From the NCBI RefSeq assembly GCF_016283395.1, contig NZ_JAEEMU010000035.1:124001-188000 (forward strand): a stretch of DNA of 64,000 nt. The letters run 5' to 3'. Shown here piece by piece: positions 51,444-60,519 of the stretch. Below the pieces are notes generated by a model. That model was not told where the DNA came from. It saw nothing but the letters and a program-made list of their open reading frames with translations, and searched no databases. The DNA comes from Ruminococcus sp. Its GTDB lineage: Bacteria > Bacillota_A > Clostridia > Oscillospirales > Ruminococcaceae. Numbering within the stretch: position 1 is the first letter of the stretch; every line of letters starts with the position of its first letter. The position numbers and the translations under genes are program-made.

Positions 51444-51465
51444 TCTACTTAATTATAAGTAATAA

Positions 51466-54057
51466 TTACTTAGTTGGATCAAGTGAAGCGATCTTGTTGA
51501 GGAGGAAGTTCTGGATACGAACTGCGTCCTGAGTTGTGATGCCCTTGCTTGATGTATCAACGTCAGCGTTAGCCTGACCCTGTGCAGTGATAGCTGTAGC
51601 GTCTGTACCGCCGATGCCATACTTGTTCGGGTTAGCAAGGCTCTGCATGATAAGAACGATATCTGACATATCAACGTCGCCGTCGCAGTTAGCGTCGCCC
51701 CATACCTTAGCAGTTGGAGTTACAACATCTGAAATTGTTGTAGTTGTAATAACAGGTGGCTGTGTTGTAGTTGTAGTTGTAGTTGTTGTAGTTATTGGAG
51801 TTGGATCATCCGGCAGAACATCTGGATAGAGAAGTGCCATTGTACCGTAAGCAACTACAGCGTCACCAGCGTGCCAGAATCTGTGATACTGGAACTGGTA
51901 GTCGCCACAGTCAACCTTACCATCGCCATTGTTATCTGTACCTTCACCATCGTAGTACTTCTTGCACTCCTGCCACATCTTATCCTTCTCGTAGCTCTTA
52001 CGGATTGATGAGAATGTTGCGCCTGGCTCAAGAACAGAACCATCAGGCATTTTGCCCTTATAGTAATCAGGAATATAAACCTTCTCTTCGTATACTCTCT
52101 TGAGGCTTGGGTTAGAATCAGTAAATGTGATACCGATTGCGTCACGTCCCTCATTGTACTGAGCTGTAAGGAGTCTGTTAGCAAGGTAAAGTGCCTTTTC
52201 AGCAACAGATGTGCCTTCCTTCTTTGAGAACTCAGCGTCAACGCCCTTAGCCTTAGCATAGTAAATAAGTGTGTTACAGAGTGAGGATACGCATCCTACG
52301 TCTCCCTGACCGTAACCGCCGATCTTACAAGTAAGCTTCTGGTTACCGTTCTCGTCGTATGTACCTGTCCAAGTATCAGGTGTGCAAGTATAGTCTGTAT
52401 CACTTGAACCCCAGTCAAGAGTTGAAGGGATAGCATATGTATGTGTATTACCAGCATCGTCAACATAGTCGAACTTAGTATTCTTCTCGAACCAATCAAC
52501 CCATCTTGTAAGGAGCTTGTCAAGAGCATCCTCAAGGCTGAGTCCGCCGTACTTCTGGCTAGACTTGTCGCCGTTTGTTACTACATAGTAGTAAAGCTCA
52601 GCAAGACGCTGTGTTGACCATACCTGGTTACCGATCCAGTGGTTTGAACCCGGGTCAGCGTAAACAGGATGTGGAACGTAAGCCATCTTATAGAATGTAG
52701 CGTGGCCTGAAGGATATGTCTCGTAACGACCTCTCCAGCTGTTTGTACAACCACCAGCGAAAGGACCGTCTACAGACTGGAGCCACTGATACATTTCGAT
52801 CTGTCTCTTGAGAGACTCTGTATAGTCGTCATTTGCGCCCTTAGCCTTCATACCAGCATTGATTGATGAATCATAGAGAAGACCATAAGCAGCAAGTGGG
52901 TTCTGATAGAACTGATGTGAGTGTGAGCAGCCGATCTGCCAAGCCCAGCCGTAGTTGCCGTAGCTTGCCTTGAGAGCTCCGCCCCAAGCTGTATACCAGC
53001 CCATGAGGTAGTGCTGACCGCCGTTGCCTGACTCAGCAGAGCTTGTGAGTTTTGTATCCTCAGCGATCTTCTTGTAGTACTTATCAAACATGTCGTTACG
53101 GCACTGGTCACCCATCTTACCTGCGAGAGCAGATACAGAAGAATCACCTGCGTTGTACTGGTTTGCAAAGTATACAGCGTGGATACAACGATCCTCAGCG
53201 TCAGGAGCGTTTGTGAATGAGTACTGCTGCGGAACCTTATCCTTACCATTGAAGATAGCCTTGATACCGTTACCGTTATCCTTATCAGTACTATCCATAC
53301 CATAAAGGAGCTCTTCAAGACAAGGAGCAGGAACTGTCTCGAAACAAGACTCCTGTTCGCCTCTCTGGAATGTATTGATAAATGTGAATTTGCCTTCGCC
53401 GTCTGTGCCCTTGCTGAAGCCGTACCAGTCGTCAACGTCAGCGAGCCAGTTCATGAGGTAGTAACCTTCATCACTGCTGTATGCAGACTTGAATGTCTCA
53501 TAAAGTGGGTTAGCAGCCTTACCGCCTTCCTGCTTTGCAGGATAGTCACTTGGCTGGTCGCACTCTTCTGATGAGTCAGCCTCAACCTTTGTCTGCTCCC
53601 AGAATGAACCGTAGTCGATATCTGATCTGCCGTGAGCCTTTGACCAACCAGGGATCATAGCTTCCATTGTGTTCCAAGCCTTCTTGAGGTCGCCCTTAGA
53701 ACCGCTGATAACATTCTTTGTAGCAAGAACATCGTGCATAGCAGCCATCCATACGATGTATGACATAGCTTCTGATGTTGTCTCGTGACCGTAGTCAGGA
53801 GCCTCAACGATGAATGTTTCTACTGAATGATAAGGAATACCGAATCCAGAACCATTTGTCTGTTTGCTAAGGTAGCCGTTCTCTATACCGTTTGTTACAA
53901 CGTCATCATAAAGTGATGAGAACATCTCAGCGTAAGTAGTTTCCTTTGCATAGCTTGACTTTTCAGCAGCTGAAGCAAATGTAGGAAGAACTGCGGTTGC
54001 GGACATTGCAGCTGCAAGAACGCCAGCTGCGAGAGCCTTATTCTTTTTGCTTATCAT
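51466..54057 (-). CDS. Cellulosomal GH48 exoglucanase (cellobiohydrolase) with dockerin
   Basis: GH48 enzymes are processive cellobiohydrolases acting from the reducing end and are usually the most abundant cellulosomal enzyme. The 863-aa protein has a signal peptide cut near residue 30 (PTFASA then AEKSSY). The GH48 domain covers about 35-715, with the catalytic acid expected at Glu96 (APDYGHETTSEAMSY). A Thr/Pro linker follows (PITTTTTTTTTTQPP), then a dockerin from about 784 (GDANCDGDVDMSDIVLIM and a second repeat ADVDTSSKGITTQDAVRI). This dockerin differs clearly from the DSVDAS-type ones elsewhere in the window. It is a single-gene unit with a perfect promoter, a 5' UTR of about 140 nt and a strong terminator. 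Confidence 0.96.
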   Translation of the reverse strand: MISKKNKALAAGVLAAAMSATAVLPTFASAAEKSSYAKETTYAEMFSSLYDDVVTNGIENGYLSKQTNGSGFGIPYHSVETFIVEAPDYGHETTSEAMSYIVWMAAMHDVLATKNVISGSKGDLKKAWNTMEAMIPGWSKAHGRSDIDYGSFWEQTKVEADSSEECDQPSDYPAKQEGGKAANPLYETFKSAYSSDEGYYLMNWLADVDDWYGFSKGTDGEGKFTFINTFQRGEQESCFETVPAPCLEELLYGMDSTDKDNGNGIKAIFNGKDKVPQQYSFTNAPDAEDRCIHAVYFANQYNAGDSSVSALAGKMGDQCRNDMFDKYYKKIAEDTKLTSSAESGNGGQHYLMGWYTAWGGALKASYGNYGWAWQIGCSHSHQFYQNPLAAYGLLYDSSINAGMKAKGANDDYTESLKRQIEMYQWLQSVDGPFAGGCTNSWRGRYETYPSGHATFYKMAYVPHPVYADPGSNHWIGNQVWSTQRLAELYYYVVTNGDKSSQKYGGLSLEDALDKLLTRWVDWFEKNTKFDYVDDAGNTHTYAIPSTLDWGSSDTDYTCTPDTWTGTYDENGNQKLTCKIGGYGQGDVGCVSSLCNTLIYYAKAKGVDAEFSKKEGTSVAEKALYLANRLLTAQYNEGRDAIGITFTDSNPSLKRVYEEKVYIPDYYKGKMPDGSVLEPGATFSSIRKSYEKDKMWQECKKYYDGEGTDNNGDGKVDCGDYQFQYHRFWHAGDAVVAYGTMALLYPDVLPDDPTPITTTTTTTTTTQPPVITTTTISDVVTPTAKVWGDANCDGDVDMSDIVLIMQSLANPNKYGIGGTDATAITAQGQANADVDTSSKGITTQDAVRIQNFLLNKIASLDPTK

Positions 54058-54208
54058 TTGTTTTTACCCCTCTCGTAATAATATAGTGGTTAAAAAATGG
54101 ATTGCCCCCTAAGGTTCGCACTTTCGGGGGTGCATACGAAAATACTTCGTACACTGTGTGCATTTTCACGCAGACTGCACACAATTCTCAAACTATTTTC
54201 AAGATTAT

Positions 54209-54237
54209 TATATTCTACAATTCAATGCGTGTCAACA
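54209..54237 (-). promoter_or_regulatory. Consensus sigma-A promoter of the GH48 gene
   Basis: On the minus strand the -35 is TTGACA (54237-54232), the spacer 17 nt, and the -10 TATAAT (54214-54209), an exact match. The leader of about 140 nt contains a GCACCCCCGAAAGTGCG-type stem and GTGTGCAG/GTGCACAC short repeats. Confidence 0.88.
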
Positions 54238-54623
54238 GTTTACTTCTGAGCAAAGTCATTTTTGTTGCAATGCACACAAAGCTATTTGCTTTTTTGTACA
54301 TTTTGTCTACCGCTGAAAACAGCTAAAAATCGGATATATTAGCTATATGTTAATAAGTCACATCATAAAACTAATCCTGTCAACATTCATCTTACCCACA
54401 ATAAACTCTCACAAAATCCTCACACTTTCGCTCTAAGATTTACCTGTCACATTGCTTGCGAAACAGCGTTGGCAAAATCGTCTCTCTTGTGAATTAACAT
54501 TTTATTCATATTTTATTCATCTTGTGTTAATATTATTCTGCGATAATATAGCAGTATGCTATGATGAGATAATAGCACCTGTTTTTTGATAAAATTGATT
54601 TATTGATCGGAAAGGAGCAGCTC
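54238..54623. other. AT-rich intergenic region before the ABC operon
   Basis: No gene is seen between the GH48 promoter and the ABC ATPase. It is AT-rich with short direct repeats (TTTTATTCAT twice near 54500-54530). A weak promoter-like pair (TTGTGT, 16 nt, TAATAT) occurs around 54532-54559 and may drive the downstream operon; I am not confident in it. Confidence 0.4.
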
Positions 54624-55643
54624 ATGATTAATATTGAAAATCTTACAAAGTATTACGGCAGCAACCGTGCTGTAAATCATATAAGCTTTACAATAAACGA
54701 TAATGAGATCCTCGGTTTTCTCGGGCCTAACGGTGCGGGAAAATCAACAACCATGAACATGATCGCAGGATTCCTGCCCATGTCAGACGGAACTGTCACC
54801 ATTTACGGTGCAGACATTACCAAAGATCCGATAAAGGCAAAAAGCAATATCGGATACCTCCCCGAGATACCTCCCGTATACCCCGATATGAAAGTAAAGG
54901 AATACCTTTCATTCTGTGCAGGTCTGAAAAGAGTTCCAAGGGGTGAGCGCAAGAACGAAATAGACCGCGTTATGGGACTTCTTAAAATCAAGGACGTTTC
55001 GGGAAAGCTTATCCGCAATCTTTCAAAGGGTTACAAACAGCGTGTGGGATTTGCTCAGGCACTTCTCGGCAACCCGAAATTCCTTATCCTCGACGAGCCT
55101 ACCGTTGGTCTCGACCCAAATCAGGTAGCAGAGGTACGTGCTCTGATAAAGGATCTGAAAAAAGAGCACTCGGTTATATTCAGCTCACATATCCTCAGCG
55201 AAGTAAGTGCGGTATGTGACAGAGTAGTAATCATCAACAAGGGCGACATCAGAGCTATCGACACTATCGAGAACCTTGAAAAGTCATTTGCCACATCGTT
55301 CATTCTCCACATCAAGGTAAAGGGCGACAAGGAAAGTGCTGCTTCTATAATAGGTATGACCAAGGGTGTCAGCGAGATAAAGAAGGTAGAGGACGAGGGC
55401 AATGATATCTACTCATTCACCGTTTCTCTCGAAGGAGACACCGATACTATCAGAGATTCTATCATGTCCGAATGTCTCAAAAGCGGCATAAGCATACTTG
55501 AAATGTATACGGACAAGCCTAATCTTGAAAACGTATTCATTGAGCTCATCAACCGTCCCGCAAAGAAGAACGGACTCCAGGAGCTTCTTGACGAGATGCC
55601 AGATGAGTCAGAAAAAAACACTGAGAAAAAGGAGGAAGAGTAA
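54624..55643 (+). CDS. ABC transporter ATPase (GldA/CcmA-like)
   Basis: This is the ATP-binding subunit of an ABC-2 type exporter. The roughly 339-aa protein has Walker A FLGPNGAGKSTTMNMIAG, the signature LSKGYKQRVGFAQALLG, Walker B FLILDEPTVGLDPNQ and the switch His (FSSHILSEV). A C-terminal extension of about 120 residues ends in a charged stretch (EMPDESEKNTEKKEEE). The start at 54624 follows GGAAAGGAG. The next genes encode one permease and two auxiliary membrane proteins, the layout of GldA-GldF-GldG-type systems. The cargo is unknown. Confidence 0.93.
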   Translation: MINIENLTKYYGSNRAVNHISFTINDNEILGFLGPNGAGKSTTMNMIAGFLPMSDGTVTIYGADITKDPIKAKSNIGYLPEIPPVYPDMKVKEYLSFCAGLKRVPRGERKNEIDRVMGLLKIKDVSGKLIRNLSKGYKQRVGFAQALLGNPKFLILDEPTVGLDPNQVAEVRALIKDLKKEHSVIFSSHILSEVSAVCDRVVIINKGDIRAIDTIENLEKSFATSFILHIKVKGDKESAASIIGMTKGVSEIKKVEDEGNDIYSFTVSLEGDTDTIRDSIMSECLKSGISILEMYTDKPNLENVFIELINRPAKKNGLQELLDEMPDESEKNTEKKEEE

Positions 55644-55644
55644 G

Positions 55645-56379
55645 ATGTTTCCTATTTATAAAAAGGAGCTGCAATCATTCTTCTACACTCCTTTCGCTTA
55701 CGCTTTCGCAGCACTTTTCATGCTGCTGTTCTCCCTGAGCTTTTCAAGCGGTATCGCTAAGCTCGAGGGCTCAAACACATGGGCATTCTCATTCACCGAG
55801 ATGTTCTATTCCGTTATCCTCTACTTCATATTCCTCATACCGCTCCTCACCATGAGGACATTTGCGGACGAGCGCAAGAACGGTACGGAAGTCCTGCTGA
55901 TGACATCACCTGTCAGCGTTCTGAAAATAGTTATCGCAAAGTTTCTTGCAAACGTTACTGTTTACATCTTCATGCTTTTAGGTACTGCATTCTTCCCTAT
56001 CCTTACAGCTATGAAGGGCGAAGTCATCGTGAGCCAGCTCATATGCGCTTACATAGGCATATTCTTCTGGGGAACCATGTACATCGCAGTAGGTATGTTC
56101 ATCTCATCACTTACCGAGTCGTCCATACTTGCGGCTATCATCGGCGAGGTAATAATGTTCATACTCCTCTTCGTTGATGACTTCTCAAATACAGCTTTCA
56201 TCTCACAGTACCCAAAGGTACAGTCAGTGATATATTCATTTGCAGCACAGCCAAGATTTGCATACTTCTCAGAGGGCTTCATTCGTCTTTCGGATATGGT
56301 TTTCTTCGGTTCTGTAATAATAGTTTTCCTCGCATGGACATATATCGCCATCGAGAAGAGACGTTGGAACAGGGGGTAA
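55645..56379 (+). CDS. ABC-2 family permease (GldF-like)
   Basis: This is a 244-aa integral membrane protein with six hydrophobic segments (FAYAFAALFMLLFSLSFSSG, SVILYFIFLIPLLTMRTFAD, FLANVTVYIFMLLGTAFFPI, LICAYIGIFFWGTMYIAVGM, ILAAIIGEVIMFILLFVDD, MVFFGSVIIVFLAWTYIA). The LTMRTFADERKNGTEVLLMT block after the second segment is typical of ABC-2 permeases. The ATG lies 1 nt after the ATPase stop, with GGAGG inside the ATPase gene. It pairs with the upstream ATPase. Confidence 0.92.
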   Translation: MFPIYKKELQSFFYTPFAYAFAALFMLLFSLSFSSGIAKLEGSNTWAFSFTEMFYSVILYFIFLIPLLTMRTFADERKNGTEVLLMTSPVSVLKIVIAKFLANVTVYIFMLLGTAFFPILTAMKGEVIVSQLICAYIGIFFWGTMYIAVGMFISSLTESSILAAIIGEVIMFILLFVDDFSNTAFISQYPKVQSVIYSFAAQPRFAYFSEGFIRLSDMVFFGSVIIVFLAWTYIAIEKRRWNRG

Positions 56380-56385
56380 GCCGAA

Positions 56386-57891
56386 ATGAAGAAGAAAAAG
56401 AATTTCACCAATACTATCGCCTTCATAATGGCGATACTCGTACTTGTCATCTTCATACCGATAAACCTTATAGTAAGCTTTTACGACAGAGGCTTCGATA
56501 TGACTCCTTCAAAGAAGTACACACTTAATGAAAAGACAAAACAGCTCATCGCTGACAATTCCGACAAGCATATAGATGTTTACTATCTCTCAAAGCTTGC
56601 ATACTTCAATGAAGCTGATGCTTCGGAATTCCTCCCCCTTTATCACACACTCACACAGCTCGATGATTTCGACAATATCGACCTCACCTGCTTTGATCCT
56701 AACGAAAACGCCGCACTCGCAAGCAACCTTGATCCAGAGGGCAACCTTGGTACAAATGAGTGTGATATCTTCGTAAGATGCAATAATATCACCAAGAAGA
56801 TAAGCGGTAAAAAGATATTCCAGGGCTCACAGGGACAGAAGCAGTACGCAGGCGAAGAGCTTATCGCTGCTGCTATCTCCATTTGCGCAAGCGGTTCTCT
56901 CCCCACAGTATACTTCCTTACAGGTCACGGAGAAAAGTCTATAAACGACAGCTTCTCGATATACGCTAATCAGCTCAAGTCCAAGGACTACGATGTTCAG
57001 GAGCTTGATCTCGACAAGGCAGGAGCTATCCCCGATAATGCAAAGATAATCTACCTTGCAGGTCCTCAGAAGGATATAACAGACAAGGAGAAAGACCTCC
57101 TCAACGAGTACGCCGAAAACGGCGGTTCACTCTCATTCCTTATTGATCCGTGCGACACAAAGGGACGTTTCTACAACATAGAAAACGTAATGGAAAAATT
57201 CGGACTTATCCTCGACTATAACTATGTTACAGAGTCTCTTGATGCCAACAAGCTTCAGGACAGAGACTCAAAGCAGGTCGAGAATTTCTTCCGTGTCGAG
57301 TATCCCGCAGGTTCAAGATACAATGACGAATTCACTCAGGACCTCACCTCCGACCTTAACGAACTCATAAGCGAAGGCGCATATATCGCAGGTATCGCAA
57401 ACACAAGAAGCCTTACCGAGATCCCCGAGGACAGCTTCCCTGGCGCGTCTTATACAGAGCGTTCATCTATAATCAAGAATGTTGCTACCGCTTCAGGTGA
57501 ATATACAACAGTCAGCAAGTCAATGGGCGGCGATGAGATCACCGCACAGCAGGCAGATGAGCTCCTCACAGGTCTTGATCTTGACTTCGGCTATTATTCT
57601 TACAATAAGGTGTCAGGCGGAAAAATGGTAGTATTCGGTACTACTTCCATAATCGACAGCGATGCTATCGCTCCTTCTATAAGCGGCTCAAATATGCTCG
57701 CAACATTCAGTAATACATGGCTGTATGACAGTGATATCCAGTTTGGTATAGGAAACAAGTTCAACTCCTACGACCACATGACCTTCAAGGATAGAAAAGA
57801 AGCAACAAGTGTTATGGTTATAGTTTATGTTATCCCTGCACTTCTTGCTATCGTTGGTGTCGCTGTATGGCTTAAAAGGAGAAATTCCTGA
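56386..57891 (+). CDS. GldG-like ABC auxiliary protein
   Basis: This 501-aa protein has an N-terminal membrane segment (IAFIMAILVLVIFIPINLIV), a large extracytoplasmic part and a C-terminal membrane segment (VMVIVYVIPALLAIVGVAVWL). The opening DRGFDMTPSKKYTLNEKTKQLI, and later VYFLTGHGEKS and IIYLAGPQKDITDKEKDLL, fit the GldG/ABC-auxiliary family that forms a complex with GldA and GldF-type subunits. It starts 6 nt after the permease. In Bacteroidetes Gld proteins are tied to gliding; in clostridia the role is unknown. Confidence 0.88.
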   Translation: MKKKKNFTNTIAFIMAILVLVIFIPINLIVSFYDRGFDMTPSKKYTLNEKTKQLIADNSDKHIDVYYLSKLAYFNEADASEFLPLYHTLTQLDDFDNIDLTCFDPNENAALASNLDPEGNLGTNECDIFVRCNNITKKISGKKIFQGSQGQKQYAGEELIAAAISICASGSLPTVYFLTGHGEKSINDSFSIYANQLKSKDYDVQELDLDKAGAIPDNAKIIYLAGPQKDITDKEKDLLNEYAENGGSLSFLIDPCDTKGRFYNIENVMEKFGLILDYNYVTESLDANKLQDRDSKQVENFFRVEYPAGSRYNDEFTQDLTSDLNELISEGAYIAGIANTRSLTEIPEDSFPGASYTERSSIIKNVATASGEYTTVSKSMGGDEITAQQADELLTGLDLDFGYYSYNKVSGGKMVVFGTTSIIDSDAIAPSISGSNMLATFSNTWLYDSDIQFGIGNKFNSYDHMTFKDRKEATSVMVIVYVIPALLAIVGVAVWLKRRNS

Positions 57892-59261
57892 TGAAAAAAA
57901 TGATTATCGGACTTATCGCGCTTGTTTTCCTTGCCGGTGCTTCCATAGGTTTTTACCTTGCTGCAAAGCATGACAAGGACAAGGAAAAAGAGCAGACAAA
58001 ACAGGAGCTTGCAGACAATGTGCTGTTCAACTTTGATCCGTACAGCTCCACAAAAATAGTTTTCTCAAAGGGCGATGAAGTTTATACTGCCGAGAAAAAC
58101 GGTGACGAATGGGCACTCACTAATAGCGAATTCAAGCTTGACCAGACTTACTGCCAGCTCATATGCACATACCTTTCCGACCTAAAAGCCGTTACAAACT
58201 ACGGCAACGTAACTGACGAAAAGCTGGCAATGTACGGTCTTGACGATCCCGATAAAGTTGAGATCACTGTTCCTTCCGGCACACATACCATATACATAGG
58301 AAGCGAAAGCCCTACAGGCGATTATTACTATGTTACTGTTGACGGAAAGAGCAATGTCTATGCTGTTGATTCACAGCACGGAAGCGTACTCAAACTCGAT
58401 AGACTTCTTCTCAAGAATAAAATGATAGTGCCTTACTCACTTTATGATATACAGGAGGTAACTACATACAAGGACGGCAAGGTGCTCTGTGACCTTACAT
58501 TTGATGCTGATGCTCAGACATGGTCACTCCCGAAGGAGTACTCCGAGCTCGAACTTGACCAGACTGCGGTAACAGCAGCTCTCAATGATCTTGTACGTCT
58601 TGAAGCAGAGGAAATGCTTGACGAAAAGCTTGACGACCTTTCAAAGTACGGCTTCGATAAGCCATACGGCGATATTATCGTAAAGGGCAGCGACGGCAGC
58701 GAGCATCATATCCTCATCAGTGCTAATGATAATGATCCGACATACTGCTTCGTACTCGTAGACAATGAGCAGGTAGAGCTTTATTACAGGGAAGACCTTA
58801 CTATAGCAAACGCTCTCCCCTATGATTACCTCGTACGCAATTACGTTTCGGCTGACTCTTACAGTGTAAGCAGCTTCAAGTTCAGCTACCTTGATAACAA
58901 CGACACCTGTGAAGTTGATATCAAGAATATGGAGTGCAAATACAACGGCAAGGACGTTGACTTTGACTCAACAGAAAACTATGTTGCTTTCAACAATTTC
59001 TTCAATGCATTTGCAATAGTGAAATTGAAGGGCACAGATGTTACTGTAAAGCCCGAACTGAAAGATCCTGTTATGACTGCCGAATACAGCTTCAGCGACG
59101 GTAGATCTCTTAAAATAGACCTTGTAAAGGGCGAAGAAGAAAAATATTACGTATTCCGTGACGGAAAGTATATTGGCGCATACGTTGACGAAAGTATGCT
59201 GACAGGCAGAGACTCGCTCAGCGAATTCTATATCAAATTCAAAAAACTTGCAGGCATATAA
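57891..59261 (+). CDS. DUF4340-domain membrane-anchored protein
   Basis: This 456-aa protein has an N-terminal anchor (IIGLIALVFLAGASIGFYLA) and a long extracytoplasmic region. The region fits the DUF4340 pattern of repeated units: KIVFSKGDEVYTAEKNGDEW, AMYGLDDPDKVEITV, then VYAVDSQHGSVLKL, SKYGFDKPYGDIIVKG. DUF4340 proteins commonly follow GldG-like genes, as here, with a 1-nt overlap (TGATG) to the upstream gene. The function is unknown; it may be a surface partner of the exporter. Palindromic repeats lie directly downstream. Confidence 0.85.
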   Translation: MKKMIIGLIALVFLAGASIGFYLAAKHDKDKEKEQTKQELADNVLFNFDPYSSTKIVFSKGDEVYTAEKNGDEWALTNSEFKLDQTYCQLICTYLSDLKAVTNYGNVTDEKLAMYGLDDPDKVEITVPSGTHTIYIGSESPTGDYYYVTVDGKSNVYAVDSQHGSVLKLDRLLLKNKMIVPYSLYDIQEVTTYKDGKVLCDLTFDADAQTWSLPKEYSELELDQTAVTAALNDLVRLEAEEMLDEKLDDLSKYGFDKPYGDIIVKGSDGSEHHILISANDNDPTYCFVLVDNEQVELYYREDLTIANALPYDYLVRNYVSADSYSVSSFKFSYLDNNDTCEVDIKNMECKYNGKDVDFDSTENYVAFNNFFNAFAIVKLKGTDVTVKPELKDPVMTAEYSFSDGRSLKIDLVKGEEEKYYVFRDGKYIGAYVDESMLTGRDSLSEFYIKFKKLAGI

Positions 59262-59265
59262 AAGC

Positions 59266-59400
59266 GTAGGGGCGGATAATATCCGCCCCTTAGTTGTTAT
59301 TGCACAGCAAACAGAATTGTAGGGACGACCATTGGTCGTCCGCGCCTTACAATGCAATTAACATGAGTACACTGTAATGGCGAACATCGTTCGCCATTAC
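59266..59400. repeat. Three palindromes between convergent genes
   Basis: A 23-bp palindrome at 59268-59290 is built around GGGCGGATAATATCCGCCC. A second, GGACGACCATTGGTCGTCC, is at 59323-59341. A third has an 11-bp stem, GTAATGGCGAA (59374-59384) with TTCGCCATTAC (59390-59400). The first two follow a GTAGGG lead (59266 and 59319). They fill the gap between the DUF4340 gene and spoIIID and may end transcription from both sides. Confidence 0.8.
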
Positions 59401-59431
59401 ATTACGCATAAACTCTAAATGAGTGTCACAG

Positions 59432-59710
59432 TTAAAAGTGCCGTATCTTTTTCCTGCGGCAGGCTATTTCGGCATATTTCCGCTTTGTGGCAAGTCCGCC
59501 GCGGATATGTCTTTCCTTCTTGTTTATTTCGAGTATGTCCTTCACTTTTTCATACAGCTCGGGATCTTCCTGTTTCAGCCTTTCACTTACATCTTTATGT
59601 ACCGTACTTTTGGAAATGCCGAAGTTTCTTGCAGCTCCGCGTACAGTAGTCCTGTTTTCGATAATATATCTTCCAAGCATGACCGCACGACCTTCCGGCT
59701 GTGTTTTCAA
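59432..59710 (-). CDS. spoIIID: Sporulation transcriptional regulator SpoIIID
   Basis: SpoIIID is a small helix-turn-helix regulator of mother-cell gene expression during sporulation. The roughly 92-aa protein matches the family: a GRYIIENRTTVRGAARNFGI helix-turn-helix start, then SKSTVHKDVSERL, a second helix pair, RHIRGGLATKRKY, and a basic tail (CRRKKIRHF). B. subtilis SpoIIID has the corresponding GKYIVE, SKSTVHKDLTERL and RHLRGGEATKLKY. I place the start at a TTG (59710), 6 nt after AGAGGTG; an ATG at 59734 lies upstream of that site. It is divergent from spoVAC. Confidence 0.92.
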   Translation of the reverse strand: MKTQPEGRAVMLGRYIIENRTTVRGAARNFGISKSTVHKDVSERLKQEDPELYEKVKDILEINKKERHIRGGLATKRKYAEIACRRKKIRHF

Positions 59711-59869
59711 ACATATCACCTCTTTCTCTTGCATTTACTAATGTATATGTCGAAGAAGAGAAAGAAATGATACATTACCTGCCGTCCGCAGATATCCGCA
59801 GCACATTTATTTCAAACTGCGGAATATTTTATAATTACAGGCACATAATACAGCAAAGGAGCTGATAAT

Positions 59870-60310
59870 ATGAAAATTACACCTGAGCTGTACAGCGATA
59901 TGACGCGACAGGCTTCACCAAAATCAAATTCCAAAGTCAATATAACTTTTGCTTTCCTTGTGGGCGGAGCGATCTGCGCATTGGGCGAAATAATACTTTC
60001 AATGCTTCAGGCATACGGTCTCGACCGTACAGAAGCAGGCACATGGACTTCCATTATACTTGTGGGACTGAGTTCCATATGCACAGGTCTTGGCTGGTAC
60101 GAAAAGCTTGCAAAACACGCAGGTGCAGGAACACTCGTGCCTATTACAGGCTTTTCAAATGCCATAAGCTCATGCGCTATCGAGGCAAGATCGGAAGGTC
60201 CTATACTCGGCGTAGGAGCAAAGATATTCACCATAGCAGGTCCCGTCATTCTTTTCGGCTGCTCAGCCGCGACCATATACGGACTGATCTACTATTTGTT
60301 TAATTCATAA
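59870..60310 (+). CDS. spoVAC: Stage V sporulation protein AC (SpoVAC), stand-alone
   Basis: SpoVAC is a membrane protein of the SpoVA channel that moves dipicolinic acid into the forespore and out at germination; B. subtilis SpoVAC can act as a mechanosensitive channel. The 146-aa protein has about four membrane segments. The signature blocks are AFLVGGAICALGE, KHAGAGTLVPITGFSNAIS, CAIEARSEGPILGVGAKIFTIAGPVI and FGCSAATIYGLIYYLF. GGAGCTG precedes the ATG. spoVAC usually sits in a spoVAC-AD-AE operon; here no spoVAD or spoVAE follows, only repeats. Confidence 0.92.
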   Translation: MKITPELYSDMTRQASPKSNSKVNITFAFLVGGAICALGEIILSMLQAYGLDRTEAGTWTSIILVGLSSICTGLGWYEKLAKHAGAGTLVPITGFSNAISSCAIEARSEGPILGVGAKIFTIAGPVILFGCSAATIYGLIYYLFNS

Positions 60311-60487
60311 TTCATAATGCATAATTCATAATTAATCGTGTCGGCTCACACCGACAAATACGAAAGAAATCATGTAGGGGCCGGTGTCCTCGACAGCCCG
60401 AGTTATTAGTGATCAGTGCATAGTGATTAATGTGTAGTTATCAATGCGTAATGCGTAATCATATGTAGGGGCGGATAGTATCCGCCC
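60311..60487. repeat. Repeat cluster downstream of spoVAC
   Basis: Directly after the spoVAC stop is TTCATAATGCATAATTCATA, then the hairpin TGTCGG (60339-60344) with CCGACA (60351-60356), the same family as the element at 1517-1646. Two GTAGGG-led palindromes follow: GGGCCGGTGTCCTCGACAGC with CC (60378-60399, imperfect) and GGGCGGATAGTATCCGCCC (60469-60487). Confidence 0.75.
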
Positions 60488-60519
60488 GTGACTAATAAAT
60501 ATACCTAAAACAAAAAGTG

